From positions 13,991,135 to 14,055,134 of the forward strand of contig OU452202.1 of assembly GCA_911728435.2 (NCBI GenBank): a DNA stretch of 64,000 bases, read 5' to 3'. Position numbers and translations under genes: made by a program. Each line of letters begins with the position of its first letter. The stretch's first letter is position 1. Source of the stretch: Apoderus coryli (lineage: Eukaryota > Arthropoda > Insecta > Coleoptera > Attelabidae). Positions 19,856 to 31,804 of this stretch are shown here, in pieces. The notes beneath the pieces are model-generated. The model made no database searches. It saw only the letters and a program-made list of their open reading frames with translations, and was not told the origin of the DNA.

Positions 19856-20445
19856 GTTGAAATTTTAAACTATAAATGATAAATGGGTATATAGAAATAA
19901 CTTTCAGGTTGAGAAGAAAATATGCCTTAAAAATCCGCAATACAAAATAAGGTGTTTATAAATAGGGTAAAGGGGGGAACAAAATGAAAAAATTAAGATT
20001 GAGAAGGTTTGAAAAGGAAAATTTCTCAACCCGAAAATATAGCTTTCCTCAGTAAAACAAAATAAATGACAAAACGTCTGTAAGTGTAAAATATATCAGT
20101 TATAACAAAAATAAAGTACATACTCGCGAACTGAAATTGAAGAAATACTGTGTTCTAAAAAGATACGCAGAACTTCAGTTTATCAATTGAAATATGCCTT
20201 ACAATACCAGAGCCTTTAATCCGACGATATGTCACTTTTGATATAAAAAAGCAAAAGAATATCATTACATTATAAGTTAATAATAATAAGCGTTTATTAC
20301 CGTTATTTACAAAAACAACTTTAACACCTTGTATATTGAAAATAATGTATTTCCGGACGTATGTTTATGGGAACTTTTTTTCATGAAACGACCTGAGAAA
20401 TCACTTCCTTAAATATTGCAGCGTCTTTTTGAAACATTCTGTATA
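19856..20445. other. AT-rich spacer, no gene seen
   Basis: No coding sequence or repeat structure could be supported. Confidence 0.4.
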
Positions 20446-21301
20446 TTAAGGAAACGATTTTGATCTCAAATAAAGATGATACATGAACGTCGATGTCCCA
20501 ACACACACGTTGAAATAAATAGGACTGTTTAATAAAACATTTGTTCTACCTGGACCGACAATGAACGGCATGGCATGCCTGCCAATCAAACCAGGGACAT
20601 GAAACCTTATACACCCCAATAGATTCGGGCAGTCGACCATGCAGTGTCTTATATTATAAGAACCTAGCTGCGTAAATATTTCCTCTGGTTGCAAGAGAAC
20701 TTTCGCCAAAACTTGTTGAAAGTAAAGACACGTGGATCTATTCCCCGAGAACGATAAACATTGTCAATTCTAAATGTGAGGTAATTCGGAAAGCGTCTCT
20801 GAACCGACTCTACTGATCTTATATGGGTATTATATAAGGGATTTCAAATCACCGAAGCAAACTCCTTCCAGCCTCGATCTTCCAATAGCATAGAATAGCA
20901 GCTTTAACGTGAAGATATTGTTAAACTGTCGACAGTTTCTAATGACACAACCCAGCATTTGATTAGCTTTCGATACTACGTTTATATACTGTGCGATAAA
21001 TGTTAGTTCAAAGTCAAAAATGACTCACAAATCTTAAATCTCGTTCAGTCTCTCCAAAGATTAATTTATTTTTCAGTCTAGAGAAACTAACGACTTTACA
21101 TTTCGAAATATTAAGCTGAAGACGATTCATAGTGAGCACAGAAAGTTTCTAAATCATTCTGAAGCAAGGTGCAGCCCTGTATTGAGTCAATTCGATGGAA
21201 TATCTTCAGATCGTCGGCATAGGCAAGTCCGCCACATGTAAAGGAGTCAAGTACTCCAAAAGCGAGCACCATTGATATTGGGAACATATTCCCAAGCAGA
21301 A
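20446..21301 (-). pseudogene. non-LTR retrotransposon ORF2, C-terminal part
   Basis: The minus strand carries GLAYADDLKIFHRIDS, which contains the RT catalytic box (YADD), then the thumb region (NVVSKANQMLGCVIRNCRQF near 20930), and a long C-terminus ending QPEEIFTQLGSYNIRHC and HVPGLIGRHAMPFIVGPGRT. Several frameshifts separate the pieces. The rest of the RT continues on the same strand at 21661-21915. Both parts were one LINE before another LINE landed between them. Confidence 0.75.
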
Positions 21302-21305
21302 GCAT

Positions 21306-21660
21306 GGTGCAGCAACAAAACGCACTGGAAAATTGCTATCATTAAGCAAGAGTCAGATGCGAGTAACTGTGGGACTTCTTACTGGACATTGCGCTCTGAG
21401 ATATCACCTTAATAAGGTGATGAGGCTGTATAACAGGGACCTGCAATGCAGATTGTTGGGGCAGTTGAAACAGCTTACCATGTAATATATGAGTGGGTAG
21501 CCTTACATGAAGGCTACACGCTATTTTTGGGCATGCGCTGATTGGACCAGCAGATATTGACACCCAACACATAACTGAACTCCACAATAACCCCATGAGG
21601 CTGCAGTGAAACCGGGGTCTTATGTGGAACGGACCCTTTCAAAAAAAAAAAAAAAGAATA
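21306..21660 (+). mobile_element. 5'-truncated LINE with poly(A) tail, inserted into an older LINE
   Basis: The plus strand encodes LSKSQMRVTVGLLTGHCALR and YHLNKV, then HAIFGHALIGPADI after frameshifts. This is the RNase H to 3' end region of Jockey/I-like LINEs. The piece ends in a run of 15 A (about 21640-21654). It interrupts the minus-strand RT domain between the VPHGSNLG block (21700s) and the YADD block (21210s). A target duplication was not recognised. Confidence 0.75.
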
Positions 21661-21915
21661 AAAAGGACTCAAGTAAATCATTGATGAATATGTTAAATAA
21701 CCAAGATTTGAGCCGTGTGGCACTACAGCAGTAGATAGAAAGATTGACAATTTAAAACCCTCGTACTGCACGAACTGTAGTCGCTGGAATAGGTAGGAAA
21801 ATTGAGTAAGCGATCAGAAAATCCAATATTTTGCAACTCACACAGAGTAACACGTAATGATCTAGACTCTAGACGGTCGAATGCCTTCTGGAAATCTGTG
21901 TAGATTACGTCCAAC
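21661..21915 (-). pseudogene. non-LTR reverse transcriptase, fingers/palm part
   Basis: MDVIYTDFQKAFDRLESRSL is RT motif A with its catalytic Asp, continuing to LCELQNIGFSDRLLN and, in another frame, PHGSNLGYL (motif B region). It is the upstream half of the LINE whose downstream half lies at 20446-21301. Broken by frameshifts. Confidence 0.8.
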
Positions 21916-22922
21916 TACTGAAGACTGTCTATGGAGGAACGACAAGAGCGACGGGCAATGAATCGATGTTGGTGCTCTGAAAACCTATTACGAAGCCTGG
22001 AGTATATTTTCTCAAATATAATAATTTCAAATACCTTCGAGAAGTACATATAGAAGAGATATTGGTCTATAATACAGTTGCAGTGTGTGCATGAATGAAT
22101 GCGTCATATTATTTGAACTCTAATACTTCAAGCAAAGTCCTTGCATCTTCGTGCTATATTATTTTAAGAATTTGTTGATATTTTTTCATCAACATGACCA
22201 ATTAAACCACCATTAAAAAGTCCCTAAAAAGACTGAAATAGCGAGTATTAAGTTTATACAAGGTGTTTCTAAAATAGAAGATCAAAATTTGTCAGCGAAT
22301 TGGGGACGTTTAATAAAGACAGAAACCTAAATTGTAATTTTTCGAAAAGTCCTTATTTACAAAGATACAGGGTGTTAAAGATGACTGCCTGAGGACGATT
22401 TTCTTGAAATATTTTCGAAACGAGTAAAGATGAATTAATCAAATGTAGCATATTTATTCACCTAGTTAAATGTCGTAAACTGACATGAAATTGAATAAAA
22501 AAGGATGACCATAGGCGGCTAAACAGGGGGGACCCTTGCTTTAATTATAACTTTTTTTTCTTGTGACTTTTATTCAATTTGTATGAAATATGTGATAAAA
22601 TAAAGTTTTATACATAAAAAAGGCATATTTGTTTTCTCTCGAAAAACTTCAAGGTTTTCGAGAAGTTCGAGTTTGAAAATTGCAGTATATGCAGTATCCA
22701 TCTGTTTCTAAAAATATTATTTACTTTTGTAATAATTTTCAAAATGACATTTATTAAATTTGTTAAAATCAGTGTCTTTTCATATGTAATTCGTCGTTAT
22801 TCTTTTAAATTGTTTTTGATATGTTTTGTATTTAATTTAAGTTTTTTATTTTTACCTAATTCGGCGTCACTTATTTAAAATGCAGTATACTAACAACAAT
22901 CTCAAATTTCAAATTCAGTTGC

Positions 22923-23462
22923 ATGGCGGATTGCGAAAGAACAACAACTGTACTCTTATACTACCGCCAAGCCCAAGATCTTTTAGCAACAGATTTTGCG
23001 CAGCGTCTAGAGTCTCATGCAAGAAAAGTAACTCATTATCAACATTCTTTTAAAGTAAATGTTTGGGCATCAACATTAGAAAATCAACTTCTGGGATATC
23101 ACATTTTCGCAGGAAATCTAACTGGAGAAATGTATTTTAATTTTATATCGCAAATTCTCTTCCAATTCCTCGATAATACTACCTTGGCTCGTCGAACCTC
23201 TTTATGGTTTATGCATGATGGCGCCCCTCCACATTATAGTAGACCGTGTCGTCAGTGGTTAAACGAAAATTTTGAATGACGGTGGATAGGGCGCGGAAAT
23301 GATGCTCCTAAAAATTGGCCGGCTAGGTCTCCTGACTTAAATCCTTTAGATTTTACTGTCTGGGGTCAAGTGACAAAGTTTATACAGTGCTAATTGAAAA
23401 TGTCGTGCAACTGCAGGAAAGAATACGTAATGCGTTTAATGAAATTGTTGCAGAAGAACAAC
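22923..23462 (+). pseudogene. Tc1/mariner-type transposase of the long-inverted-repeat element
   Basis: Readable blocks: FKVNVWASTLENQLLGYHIF; AGNLTGEMYFNFISQ; WFMHDGAPPHYSRPCRQWLN with the second catalytic Asp; then, past a TGA stop at 23277, RWIGRGNDAPKNWPARSPDL and NPLDF with the third catalytic Asp; and, after another stop and frameshift, ENVVQLQERIRNAFNEIV. The N-terminal DNA-binding domain and the first catalytic Asp are missing. The C-terminal end is cut by the LINE insertion at 23463. Confidence 0.85.
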
Positions 23463-24340
23463 TAATAATAATAATAATAGCATTTATTGTCCAACAGCGA
23501 AGCCAATTACAGGACAAAATAATAATAATTCCAAAACGATGAAACCACAAAAAAATAAACTTAAATTAAAATAAAAAGAAAACTAGCTCTTCATGGTAAT
23601 ACTAATCAGTAACATGAGACATGGCACAATCCATAATTTCTTTCACACTACACGAAAAAATATCACAATATTTACACATAAGATTGTAGTTTCTGGTACA
23701 AATAGAAATAGGAGATCTCAACATAAGATTCGTCCTAGCATAACCACAATAAAATGTTGTGCTGGACCTTATATGCTGCCTTGGAACGTTGATTAATTCT
23801 TGAAAGCAAGTGGGAACAATCTATATTGGAGTGAACTAAACTGTAAAGAAATCACAAAGAATTTATTTTCCCTCTAAATTCAAAACTTGGTATCTCAAAT
23901 CGATCTGTCATTAATTGGTAGTCAGTACCCCTTGGAGGATAATGACCATCCTCTTTATACATTAAGTACTTCAAAAATCTACGTTGCACTTTTTCGACCG
24001 TATTTTGATGAGTCACATAATATGGATACCATATCAGTGACCCATATTCCAGTTTAGAGCGCACGTAGCTAAAGTACAGCGTTTTAAGGGTATCTGTGTT
24101 TCTAAATCCCCTGCAATTCCTAACCAGAAAACCGTATGTCCTACCTGCCTCTAGTGTCTTATAATTGATATGCTCAGCAAACGTAAATTTCGAATCAAAT
24201 ATAATTCCTAAATCAGTGACAGATTCACATCGTGAGATTTGCACCTGACCAATGGAATAAACGTAATCAATGATCACCCTCCTGCGCGTAAAACTGATAT
24301 ATTTGCACTTCGACGGAACTAAGGCGCACTGTGTACTATT
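23463..24340 (-). mobile_element. 5'-truncated LINE with (TTA)n tail
   Basis: The minus strand ends in a trinucleotide tail (plus strand aataataataataata, from 23466). Its frame at 23852-24277 encodes SRCESVTDLGIIFDSKFTF, then LKTLYFSYVRSKLEYGSLIW and VEKVQRRFLKYL, the post-RT region of Jockey/R1-like LINEs. It is inserted into the transposase of the surrounding element. The 5' boundary near 24340 is approximate because no clear target duplication is visible. Confidence 0.75.
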
Positions 24341-24975
24341 TTAGCTCTAGAGTGTAGAGCGTGTATAGCAGTAAATAATGGACATTTGGAAAAATAATTA
24401 TTTGTTATTGATTTTGTTAAAATTTCCTACTTATTTTTGTTAAATATTAATTGTGTTAAATTTATTTATGTTGAGTTTATTTTGATATTGAAATACAGTT
24501 TGCTAACGAAAAGTTTTCCAAAATTTTATGAGTGCAGTTTTGTCCTAAAATTTTCAAACTCGAATTTCTCGAAAACCTTTAAGTTTTTCGCGAGAAAACA
24601 AGTATGCCTTTTTTATGTAGAAAACTTTATTTTATCACATTTTTGACACAAATGGAATAAAAGTCACAAAAAAAAAAGTTAAGTTATAATTAAAGCAAGG
24701 GTCCCCCCTATTTAGCCGCCTATTGTCATCCTTTTTTATTCAATTTCATGTCAGTTTACGACATTTAACTAGGTGAACAAATATGCTACATTTGGTTAAT
24801 TCATCTTTACTCGTTTCGAAAATATTTCAAAAAAATCGTCCTCAGGCATTCATCTTTAACATCCTGTATCTCTGTAAATAAGGACTTTTCTTTAAATTAC
24901 AATCTAGGTTTTTTTCATGATTAGACGTCCCCAATTCGCTCACAAATTTTGACCACTTATTTTATAAACACCTTG

Positions 24976-26600
24976 CATAATCTATAATATTATGTCTATT
25001 AAGCTTAGATAAGTGGGATTTAAGTATGAGCGAAAATAAAGTACAACAAGAATACAGATTAATGTGTAAATAAATATAATATTATAATGTACCAGGGGTT
25101 GGGTGAGAGTAAAGCAAGGGATGCCTGCATTGATTGACGACTTGTTAGCTCTCACATAATCATATTATTTTTTTCTTAAAGTTGTCGAAATAGATAGATA
25201 GATTCCAAATGCCGAGGTACTGGCGCTTGCCTTAGAAATCCATATTCAATAATTTAGTTCAGTACAATTATTAGCATCTAGTTTCTGCAAAACACGCTTT
25301 GAAACATGGTATCTATTTTATATATTTTGTGAATCAAGTGTAGACATGGTGTAGAGAAAAAAAAACAAAGATGCTAAATACTATTGAAAACACATGAACA
25401 ATGTTAAGCTCCGTTTACAAAATATTTTTTTTTCTTCTACAATAAATTGGATGGTTACATTTTCTTAACGATTAGTCTCTTAGAAATTCGTTATCACGGT
25501 CAAGTAAACCGTACTTCATCTGTAAACACAGCTAAATCCTAATAATTATTTCACGAAACTCACACACCCGTGAATTTACCAATATTTTGTTCTCTTTTGC
25601 AGCAATAAATCCACACAAATTCCAACCTCACATATTCCCATTATATTTTGGACAAATCCGCATATAATACGCAAAAACCCCTCTTGCCCTAAAGCAAAAA
25701 CGTGTTATATTATATTATTATAAAGAAATAATTTTTTCACGGCTAAATGGCCATGTATCTGTTGTAAGTAAAATAAAATTAAGAAGAAGACAGAATAACA
25801 CCCCTACGCACCACATATACAGGATTTCCAGATAGAACACTTATGCTCAATAACCAGAAAGCGATTATGCTACAAAACGCAGACAGATTCATATTTAAAA
25901 TTTGGAGGTTATATCTGTAAGGAAACACTGCTGGATCCTTTCCAAGAGATATTTTGAATGACAATCATAAAAGCATTATACGAGGCTTTGGCAAACTTTC
26001 TTGTGTGAAGAAATGTTGCTGCTTTTACAAATATATTCAAATAATTTAAAGCAACAAAATATCGGTCACAATAAGTAATAATGCCTCCTCAAATTGGCTA
26101 ATTCTCTTTGGAATTTCTATGATAACTAATCTCATAACTCCACTGTTGCTAATTTTATATTATATTTTACATATGTCGCCATGTCGGATTTGCAATGACA
26201 AAACAAACTGTCTCAGACATGACCAAACGATCGGAAATGTTGCTTTTGTTTAAATACCAGTATTTTTTTTTTCAAATGTGGTGAACATTCTGATAATATA
26301 TAATAATAATTGACGTCATTTGAATTGAATTGTAGTTTGCCAACTAACATGTTAGAGTTCACCTCTCTGGACAACCTGTACAATATAACTACTTTAAGAA
26401 GATTGTATCTCGATATTTAACACAAAAAGCACCCTATACGTAGTCAAAAAGGAAACGATTTCTATTCAATGTTTTGAAAAGAGAGCCCAATGTTTGGTTA
26501 GCTGGCCTTATAGTAATAGGAATAAATTGAACGGTACCATTTTCATAATAGGTTCTCTTTTTTTTTAGTACAACTATTATGAGATGAATATCTGATAAGA
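24976..26600. other. AT-rich spacer, no gene seen
   Basis: Only motif-free short frames occur (for example 25779-25964, minus). No recognisable transposon ends. Confidence 0.4.
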
Positions 26601-26604
26601 ATTT

Positions 26605-26960
26605 TTTGATCAGTATCTTTTGTGGAAATCTGAATTATCAGCGCAGATGTTGGACGAGATATTGAAAAAAAGAGGAATTACTGTTATAATGAAAGGGCTT
26701 TTTGTGGAATAGAAGATCCGACGTGCATCTGAGATTAGAAAAAGCGATAAGATGAAATAATAATAATGTAGTATGTCATTTGAAAGTCTGTTATGTATAG
26801 AACCCGGTTTCAAAAAGGCATTGCTATACTCGTATATCTCTCACACAATCTGTGGTGTAGTACTTTTTTATCTTAAATGTATCGCGTGATAACTTAATTA
26901 CTACATCGAGATAAACTAACAGGTTGTTAAACGGTTTGATAATATCTTTCTACAGGTTTC
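26605..26960 (+). repeat. dispersed repeat, copy 1 (second copy 30880-31200)
   Basis: Blocks such as AAATCTGAAT.ATC.G.GCAGA, GAGATATTGAAAA, GAAGGGCTTT/GAAAGGGCTTT, AGCGATAAG and TTACTACATCGAGATAAA recur in the same order and orientation at 30880-31200, with many substitutions and small indels. Non-coding; family unknown. Confidence 0.65.
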
Positions 26961-27404
26961 TTTAGAGAGCAGAAAATTGTGCAATAGTAATTTAAGTGTG
27001 CTAATGTATTGGAAAAAGAAATTATAACAGCGTCAATTAATATAAAACAAATATTGCATTGAAATGCTTTGAGATTTTTACACCAAATTCTTGTTTTAAA
27101 TAATTATGTACCGTTTAAATTTAATATTTTCAATACTGTAGTGGTGCCGATTCTTACAAATAAGCGAATTAAATGTGCTCAAAGAGCTTTCAGGGCTCTA
27201 AACAATCCTATAAAGTCACAACTAAACTGTTTAACCTAATAAGGCTCCAGAGCACTCATCAGAAATCGAGTGCAACGAGAACTAATTAGCTAGTTACATA
27301 TATTTCTATATGCTGGTCTGAAAGTTGTATTTGTGTGTATTTGTGTGCTTTTTTGAAGCTTTTGACAAGCTGAGGCAAAAACGAGAACAACAGCATTGGG
27401 GACT

Positions 27405-27880
27405 TATTATAAGAGAAATATGTTTGGCGACATTTGGTGATTGCTGATAATGCGCCGTGTGAATAAAGATTAACTATTACGGCTGGAGAGGAGGCCTCTG
27501 ACCCCATTATCTCCTATTAGCAACATGTAGACGCGCTCATATTCCCTAACGGGATGCTTATAGTTGTTAGGACTTGGTTTACAAAACAAGACTTTAAAAA
27601 GTCGACAGTTTGTCTGCCAAACGCTGTACACTGTGTCCCAAACTAGACATGCTCTTATGGGAACACCTTTTATTTGAAGAGATGGTTAAAAATTAATCAT
27701 GGTGTCCGGAGTTCAATTTAATGAGAAACCACTGGCGCAAATAAAACTTTGCTATCTCTTATCGTTTCACCGCCATTTGACGGCCGTTTCGTCCATCCAC
27801 GACTCGTGGTAATCGGTCAGTAGTTGGCAGCCAGACTCTGGATTTAGGTGTGGCTTGTATACAGAGTTGTTTGCTACAAA
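27405..27880 (-). mobile_element. decayed retrozyme-like copy
   Basis: 27415-27570 matches 6690-6850 of the retrozyme-like repeat (blocks TTTGGCGACA, CCCATTATCTCCTATT, TAACGGGATGCTT). 27760-27850 matches the hammerhead region. On the minus strand the ribozyme reads CCAC-GAGUCG-UGGAU-GGAC-GAAACGGCCGUC. Four bases (UGAU) of the CUGAUGA core are deleted, so it cannot cleave. The palindromic stem III strand ACGGCCGU is preserved. Confidence 0.7.
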
Positions 27881-28242
27881 CCTAAAAGTAGCATAGCACG
27901 TAAATTTGTTTTTATACCAATTTTACTATGAAAAATTGTTATTAAACTAATAACTTTTATTGTATTTCTTGAACCGTTAGAATGTTGGATTTTTAACAGT
28001 AAGGGTGTGCCATTTCAAAAAATCAAGATTTTTATAAGTTTACAAAACGTCATCGCCCTGTATAATGGGTAGGTTTTCAAACCAATGTGTAAAGGATTCT
28101 TTGACTACAGGATATTTTACATCTTATGAAATAACTACTTTTTGCACAACGCATTGGCGTAACTTTAAAAAACGCCTAATAATGGGCCATGTTTTTTGAC
28201 TTAAAATTAATATCTAGTTTACTATGCATTTTTGAGCAAACA

Positions 28243-28984
28243 AAATATACTGTGTGTCCACGTAAGTTGGCGGCATATGGGAAACTTTAATTTTACGGAA
28301 AAAAGTTCGGCATGGTCCAAAACGTAAAATGCAACCATCAGATGTTACATTTTTTGAGTCGTATACGATGTTTGTCAAAAAATGTGATTTTTGGTCTAGA
28401 GTAAAGTACCTTTCTTTTTGACAATGTCGAAAATTGTTATAAAGAAAAGATGTTTAGAATTAAAAATAGCTCTCAAAAATTCAATATTCTTTACTTACAT
28501 TAAAAAAATATTTTGTTCTACATTTGCTCTGCGATTACGTTGGAAATTTAAGTTTGCACATGGCATTTATTAATTATAAATTTGATTAAACAATTCTAAA
28601 TAAACTTTTAAAAACAATTAGCTCTTAATTTTTATCGATCACTGATAACCTTTAAGTTGCTTAATCACTAGTTTGTAACGTTCTAACTTAAATTACCAAC
28701 GTAATCGCAGAGCAAATGTAGAAAAAAATATTTTTTTAACGTAAATAAACAATGTTGAATATTTGAAAGCTATTTTTAATTCTAAACATCTTTTCTTCAT
28801 AACAATTTTCGGTATTGTCAAAAAGAAAGGTAGTTTACTCCAGAGCAAAAATCACATTTTTTGACAATCCTCGTATACTACTGAAAAAATTGCAGAACTT
28901 TTTATGAAGAATAACTTTTTTTCGTAAAATCATTAATAAAGAAGTTTCCCATATGCCGGCAACTTACGTGGACACAGTATATCA
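28243..28984. repeat. foldback element with arms of about 300 bp
   Basis: The ends are TACTGTGTGTCCACGTAAGT and its reverse complement, CTTACGTGGACACAGTA. The arms match through blocks such as GCATATGGGAAACTT, TGTCAAAAAATGTGATTTTT, GTCAAAAAGAAAGG and ACATTTGCTCTGCGATTACG, so almost the whole 740 bp folds on itself around a 120-bp AT-rich centre. No open frame. Non-autonomous. Confidence 0.8.
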
Positions 28985-29030
28985 AAATCATTCATCATAA
29001 GATGTCTGAATCGAAAAAAAATAATATCTA

Positions 29031-29207
29031 GGGTGTTCCATTAAAAAAAAAACGTAAGATGGATATGTAACACTCTGCATAACTAGCATCTATTTTAAAC
29101 TTTAGTCCTAACAGGTGTACAAAATCAGACGTTGAAAGAATTTTGAAAATCTGAATAGTTTTGCCACAGTAGACGGTCGCGTCTAGGGTGACTCACCCTG
29201 TATCTGA
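29031..29207. repeat. short mariner-ended element (MITE)
   Basis: It begins TAGGGTGTTCCATT and ends GTGACTCACCCTGTA, about 177 bp apart, without coding sequence. The ends belong to the ACAGGGTG-type termini found throughout the window. Confidence 0.45.
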
Positions 29208-29300
29208 TATAGTTGGTGTTCAACTGAGATCTGAGTGCAAATTTATATTTGAGCCGTAATATACCATAACAGTCTTTCAGTCTTATACTGCCAATCATCA

Positions 29301-29338
29301 CTGATGATGAGAAGGCTTATGGAACCGAAACGCTTAGA
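29301..29338 (+). ncRNA. degenerate hammerhead-like motif
   Basis: CUGAUGA is followed 19 nt later by CGAAACG, the spacing of a hammerhead core. Stem II has no good pairing, the strand after GAAA (CGCUUA) is no longer palindromic, and stem I is not evident. Probably a dead relic of a Penelope- or retrozyme-type repeat. Confidence 0.3.
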
Positions 29339-29466
29339 ATTGTATTTCTATTTGTTTGCTTTATATTCGTACAACCCACTAATTAACATTTCCTGCTTTC
29401 ACGACTTATAATAGGGAGAAACGAGTATGAACATTTTGTAGTAGGTACCTACTTATACTGACCTAC

Positions 29467-29750
29467 CTAGCATACCAAATTTTAGAGCTAGCACACCAAC
29501 AACAGTTTAGAACCAAAATGGTGTTTAATTCGGGGGAGGCCAGGTTAACCCTAGCGCCCCCCGGATGGATTCTTTTCCCAAAGTGCTAGCGCAAATAAAG
29601 GACACCCAGCACATAAAATTTTAGAGCTAGCACACCAACAGTTTAGAACCGAAATGAGTTTATATTCCAGATTTCAAAATCATTTTCGTTCTAAGCATAG
29701 CTCAAAAATTTGGTGTGCTAGGCGTCCTTTATTTCTGATACATATTGGCA
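29467..29750. repeat. imperfect foldback with internal direct repeat
   Basis: The block ATTTTAGAGCTAGCACACCAACA plus CAGTTTAGAACC occurs twice in direct orientation (about 29478 and 29617). The segment GGACACCCAGCACATAAA faces GGTGTGCTAGGCGTCC in inverted orientation (29590s and 29720s). Non-coding. Confidence 0.55.
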
Positions 29751-30498
29751 AAAAAATGTAACGGGCGGAGGGGGGCTACCGTTAACCTGTCCTCCACGGG
29801 ATCTTAAAGTTCATACACTGAAAAAATTCTAAAAATGAGCCATAATAGATAATTATTTGGCTTTTATTTGTTTAACTCAAACAAAATTGATTTGACTCAA
29901 ATAAACATCGTTTGTCCGTAATAAACAGAGTTATTTGGTTTCTTAAAAATATTTATTTGGCCTGGGCTGCTTTGGCAGAAAGGAATAAATTCAAATAACA
30001 GATTAAAGTTAATTCCTGGTTATTTGAAACAAGTCCACCATTATTTGGATCAAATATTCTAATAATAAAATGAACCGACGCGTTTTAGTTTAATATTAGT
30101 CAATTGTTGAAGGTGGTTTTTATTGTGTTACTTATGACTTACACCTATATATTATAAATAAAAAAATAATGTCCGTTGAATCGTTATTAGTGGTATGGAA
30201 CCTTTTCGAAGTAAGTGCCTAAATGTTATAAGTTAATTATAATTATAACGGTGATAAAAAAATTTTAAATGCTTTAGTACTAATGCACCATTGTTGATTT
30301 CACATAAGTATATGTTATTGTCAATATTGTAGAGAACAAAAAGTAACCCAATTGTTTCGCATAATCTTTTGAAAAATATGATTGGTCAACTGGAGATTGC
30401 CACGCATGACTGCAGTTGTATAGAATCCTGAAATTTTTAATTCCTCTTAGGAATACCTTGGTACAAAAAGATCTATAAAGAAGTTGGCACACCAAGGT

Positions 30499-30566
30499 AC
30501 AGGGTGGTCACAAATCACTATAGTATGATCTAATAGTAAAAATTTTCTTAAATTGAACACCCTGTA
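30499..30566. repeat. 68-bp mini-element with mariner-type ends
   Basis: ACAGGGTGGTCACAAA at the left and TTGAACACCCTGTA at the right, flanked by TA-containing DNA, enclose only about 40 bp. Probably an extreme internal deletion of a mariner-type transposon. Confidence 0.5.
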
Positions 30567-30879
30567 TATTATCAGACATTCTAAAAGAAAATTAAATGTG
30601 CTCTCGATTGATATATCATATTGGCTAAGCCATGGAAATTGCCATGTGTCAAAATTTTCTAATTAGTTTGACAGTTTGCAAGTGTTTTAATTAGTTTCTG
30701 TCAATATTGGCTTTCCTAAATCTAGTTTTGTGTTACAAGTAAATTTCCTTGTATGTTTATTTGTACAGTATGTTGAGACAGTTCATTGTATCCCTCTGTA
30801 TATAACATTTACAATGAATTCTTTTTTATACGTACCCATGTATTTACATTCTTGTACCTTAGATCTGATAAGGAACTCT

Positions 30880-31200
30880 GATCATTATCTCAGTAGAAAT
30901 CTGAATCATCGGGCAGATGTTGGGCGAGATATTGAAAAGAAGAAGTTAGTCAATAATAATGAAGGGCTTTATTATATTCTATAATAGTCCAATGCGTTTT
31001 AAGATCAAAATAGCGATAAGTGAAATGTGTGTCATTTAATTATGTGTTTTAATAGAACCGCTTTGAAAAGAGGCATGGCTATATCTTTACACAATCTATG
31101 ATGTAGTTTTCTGTATCTTAAATATATCGCTCTAGTAACTTTATTGTTACATTGAGATAAAATCATCAGGATTCTAATTAAGGTATTGATCTCTATACAG
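30880..31200 (+). repeat. dispersed repeat, copy 2 (first copy 26605-26960)
   Basis: Diverged direct copy of the repeat at 26605-26960; see that entry. An open frame ends in its left part (30730-30984) but has no recognisable motif and is not conserved in the other copy. Confidence 0.65.
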
Positions 31201-31372
31201 GTTATTGCCAGATGTAGATAATTTGGTGAGGTATGTCAAGTTAATTACTCCTAAGATATATATACTTACAAGAAAAAACTATTGGATACATATTTTCAGT
31301 TTATATGCATAAATACTGGGAAGTATCTACTAAATGAATCCATTCGAAATATTTCAAAGTAGAATTAAATAT

Positions 31373-31460
31373 ACAGGGTGGCCCAGGAGTTCTTACCCAA
31401 AACTTGGGGACGATAGAGGGGCTAAAAATAATGACACCAACTTTTTGCGTCTTCTGTTAA
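31373..31460. repeat. single mariner-type end
   Basis: ATACAGGGTGGCCCAGGAGT, followed by non-coding sequence. No matching right end was identified nearby. Confidence 0.35.
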
Positions 31461-31804
31461 CAAACTATAGGACTCTAAAGTTAGAAATTAAAAATAGTAT
31501 TTTATTAATAACAAATTAAATACTTATTTGAATGATTAAAAAATCAACTAATCTCTGATTCATTAATTGCTTTTTTTTCTCTACTGACTCTTCATAATAG
31601 CGACTTTTCGATTATTATTTCAGTTTCGAAATGGCATTCTTTTAAGCACTGGTGCCAAAAAGTATAATTGTTTAAAAATAGATTAAACCACACGAAACAT
31701 AGGCTTTAATTATTATTTCTATTTATTATAAATATTAAAATAATTACAATAAAAATACATACATCTTCTCCACTAATAAAATTGTATTTAAGATTCTTTT
31801 TTTT

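Larger units (their letters stand above)
22259..24975 (+). mobile_element. Tc1/mariner-type transposon with long (about 430 bp) inverted repeats
   Basis: The left arm, 22259 to about 22690, starts CAAGGTGTTTCTAAAATAG. The right arm, about 24545 to 24975, ends with its reverse complement. They match over hundreds of bases, including an internal ATACAGGGTGTTAAAGATGA block and a G-run (AACAGGGGGGACCC). Between the arms lie a broken transposase on the plus strand and a LINE on the minus strand. The same arms occur at 46471-46784 and 51300-51585. Inverted repeats this long are unusual for this superfamily. Confidence 0.85.

Noticed and set aside
29301..29338. Active hammerhead at CTGATGATG...CCGAAACG
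   Set aside because: The core words are present, but stems I, II and III cannot be formed convincingly; listed only as a degenerate motif.
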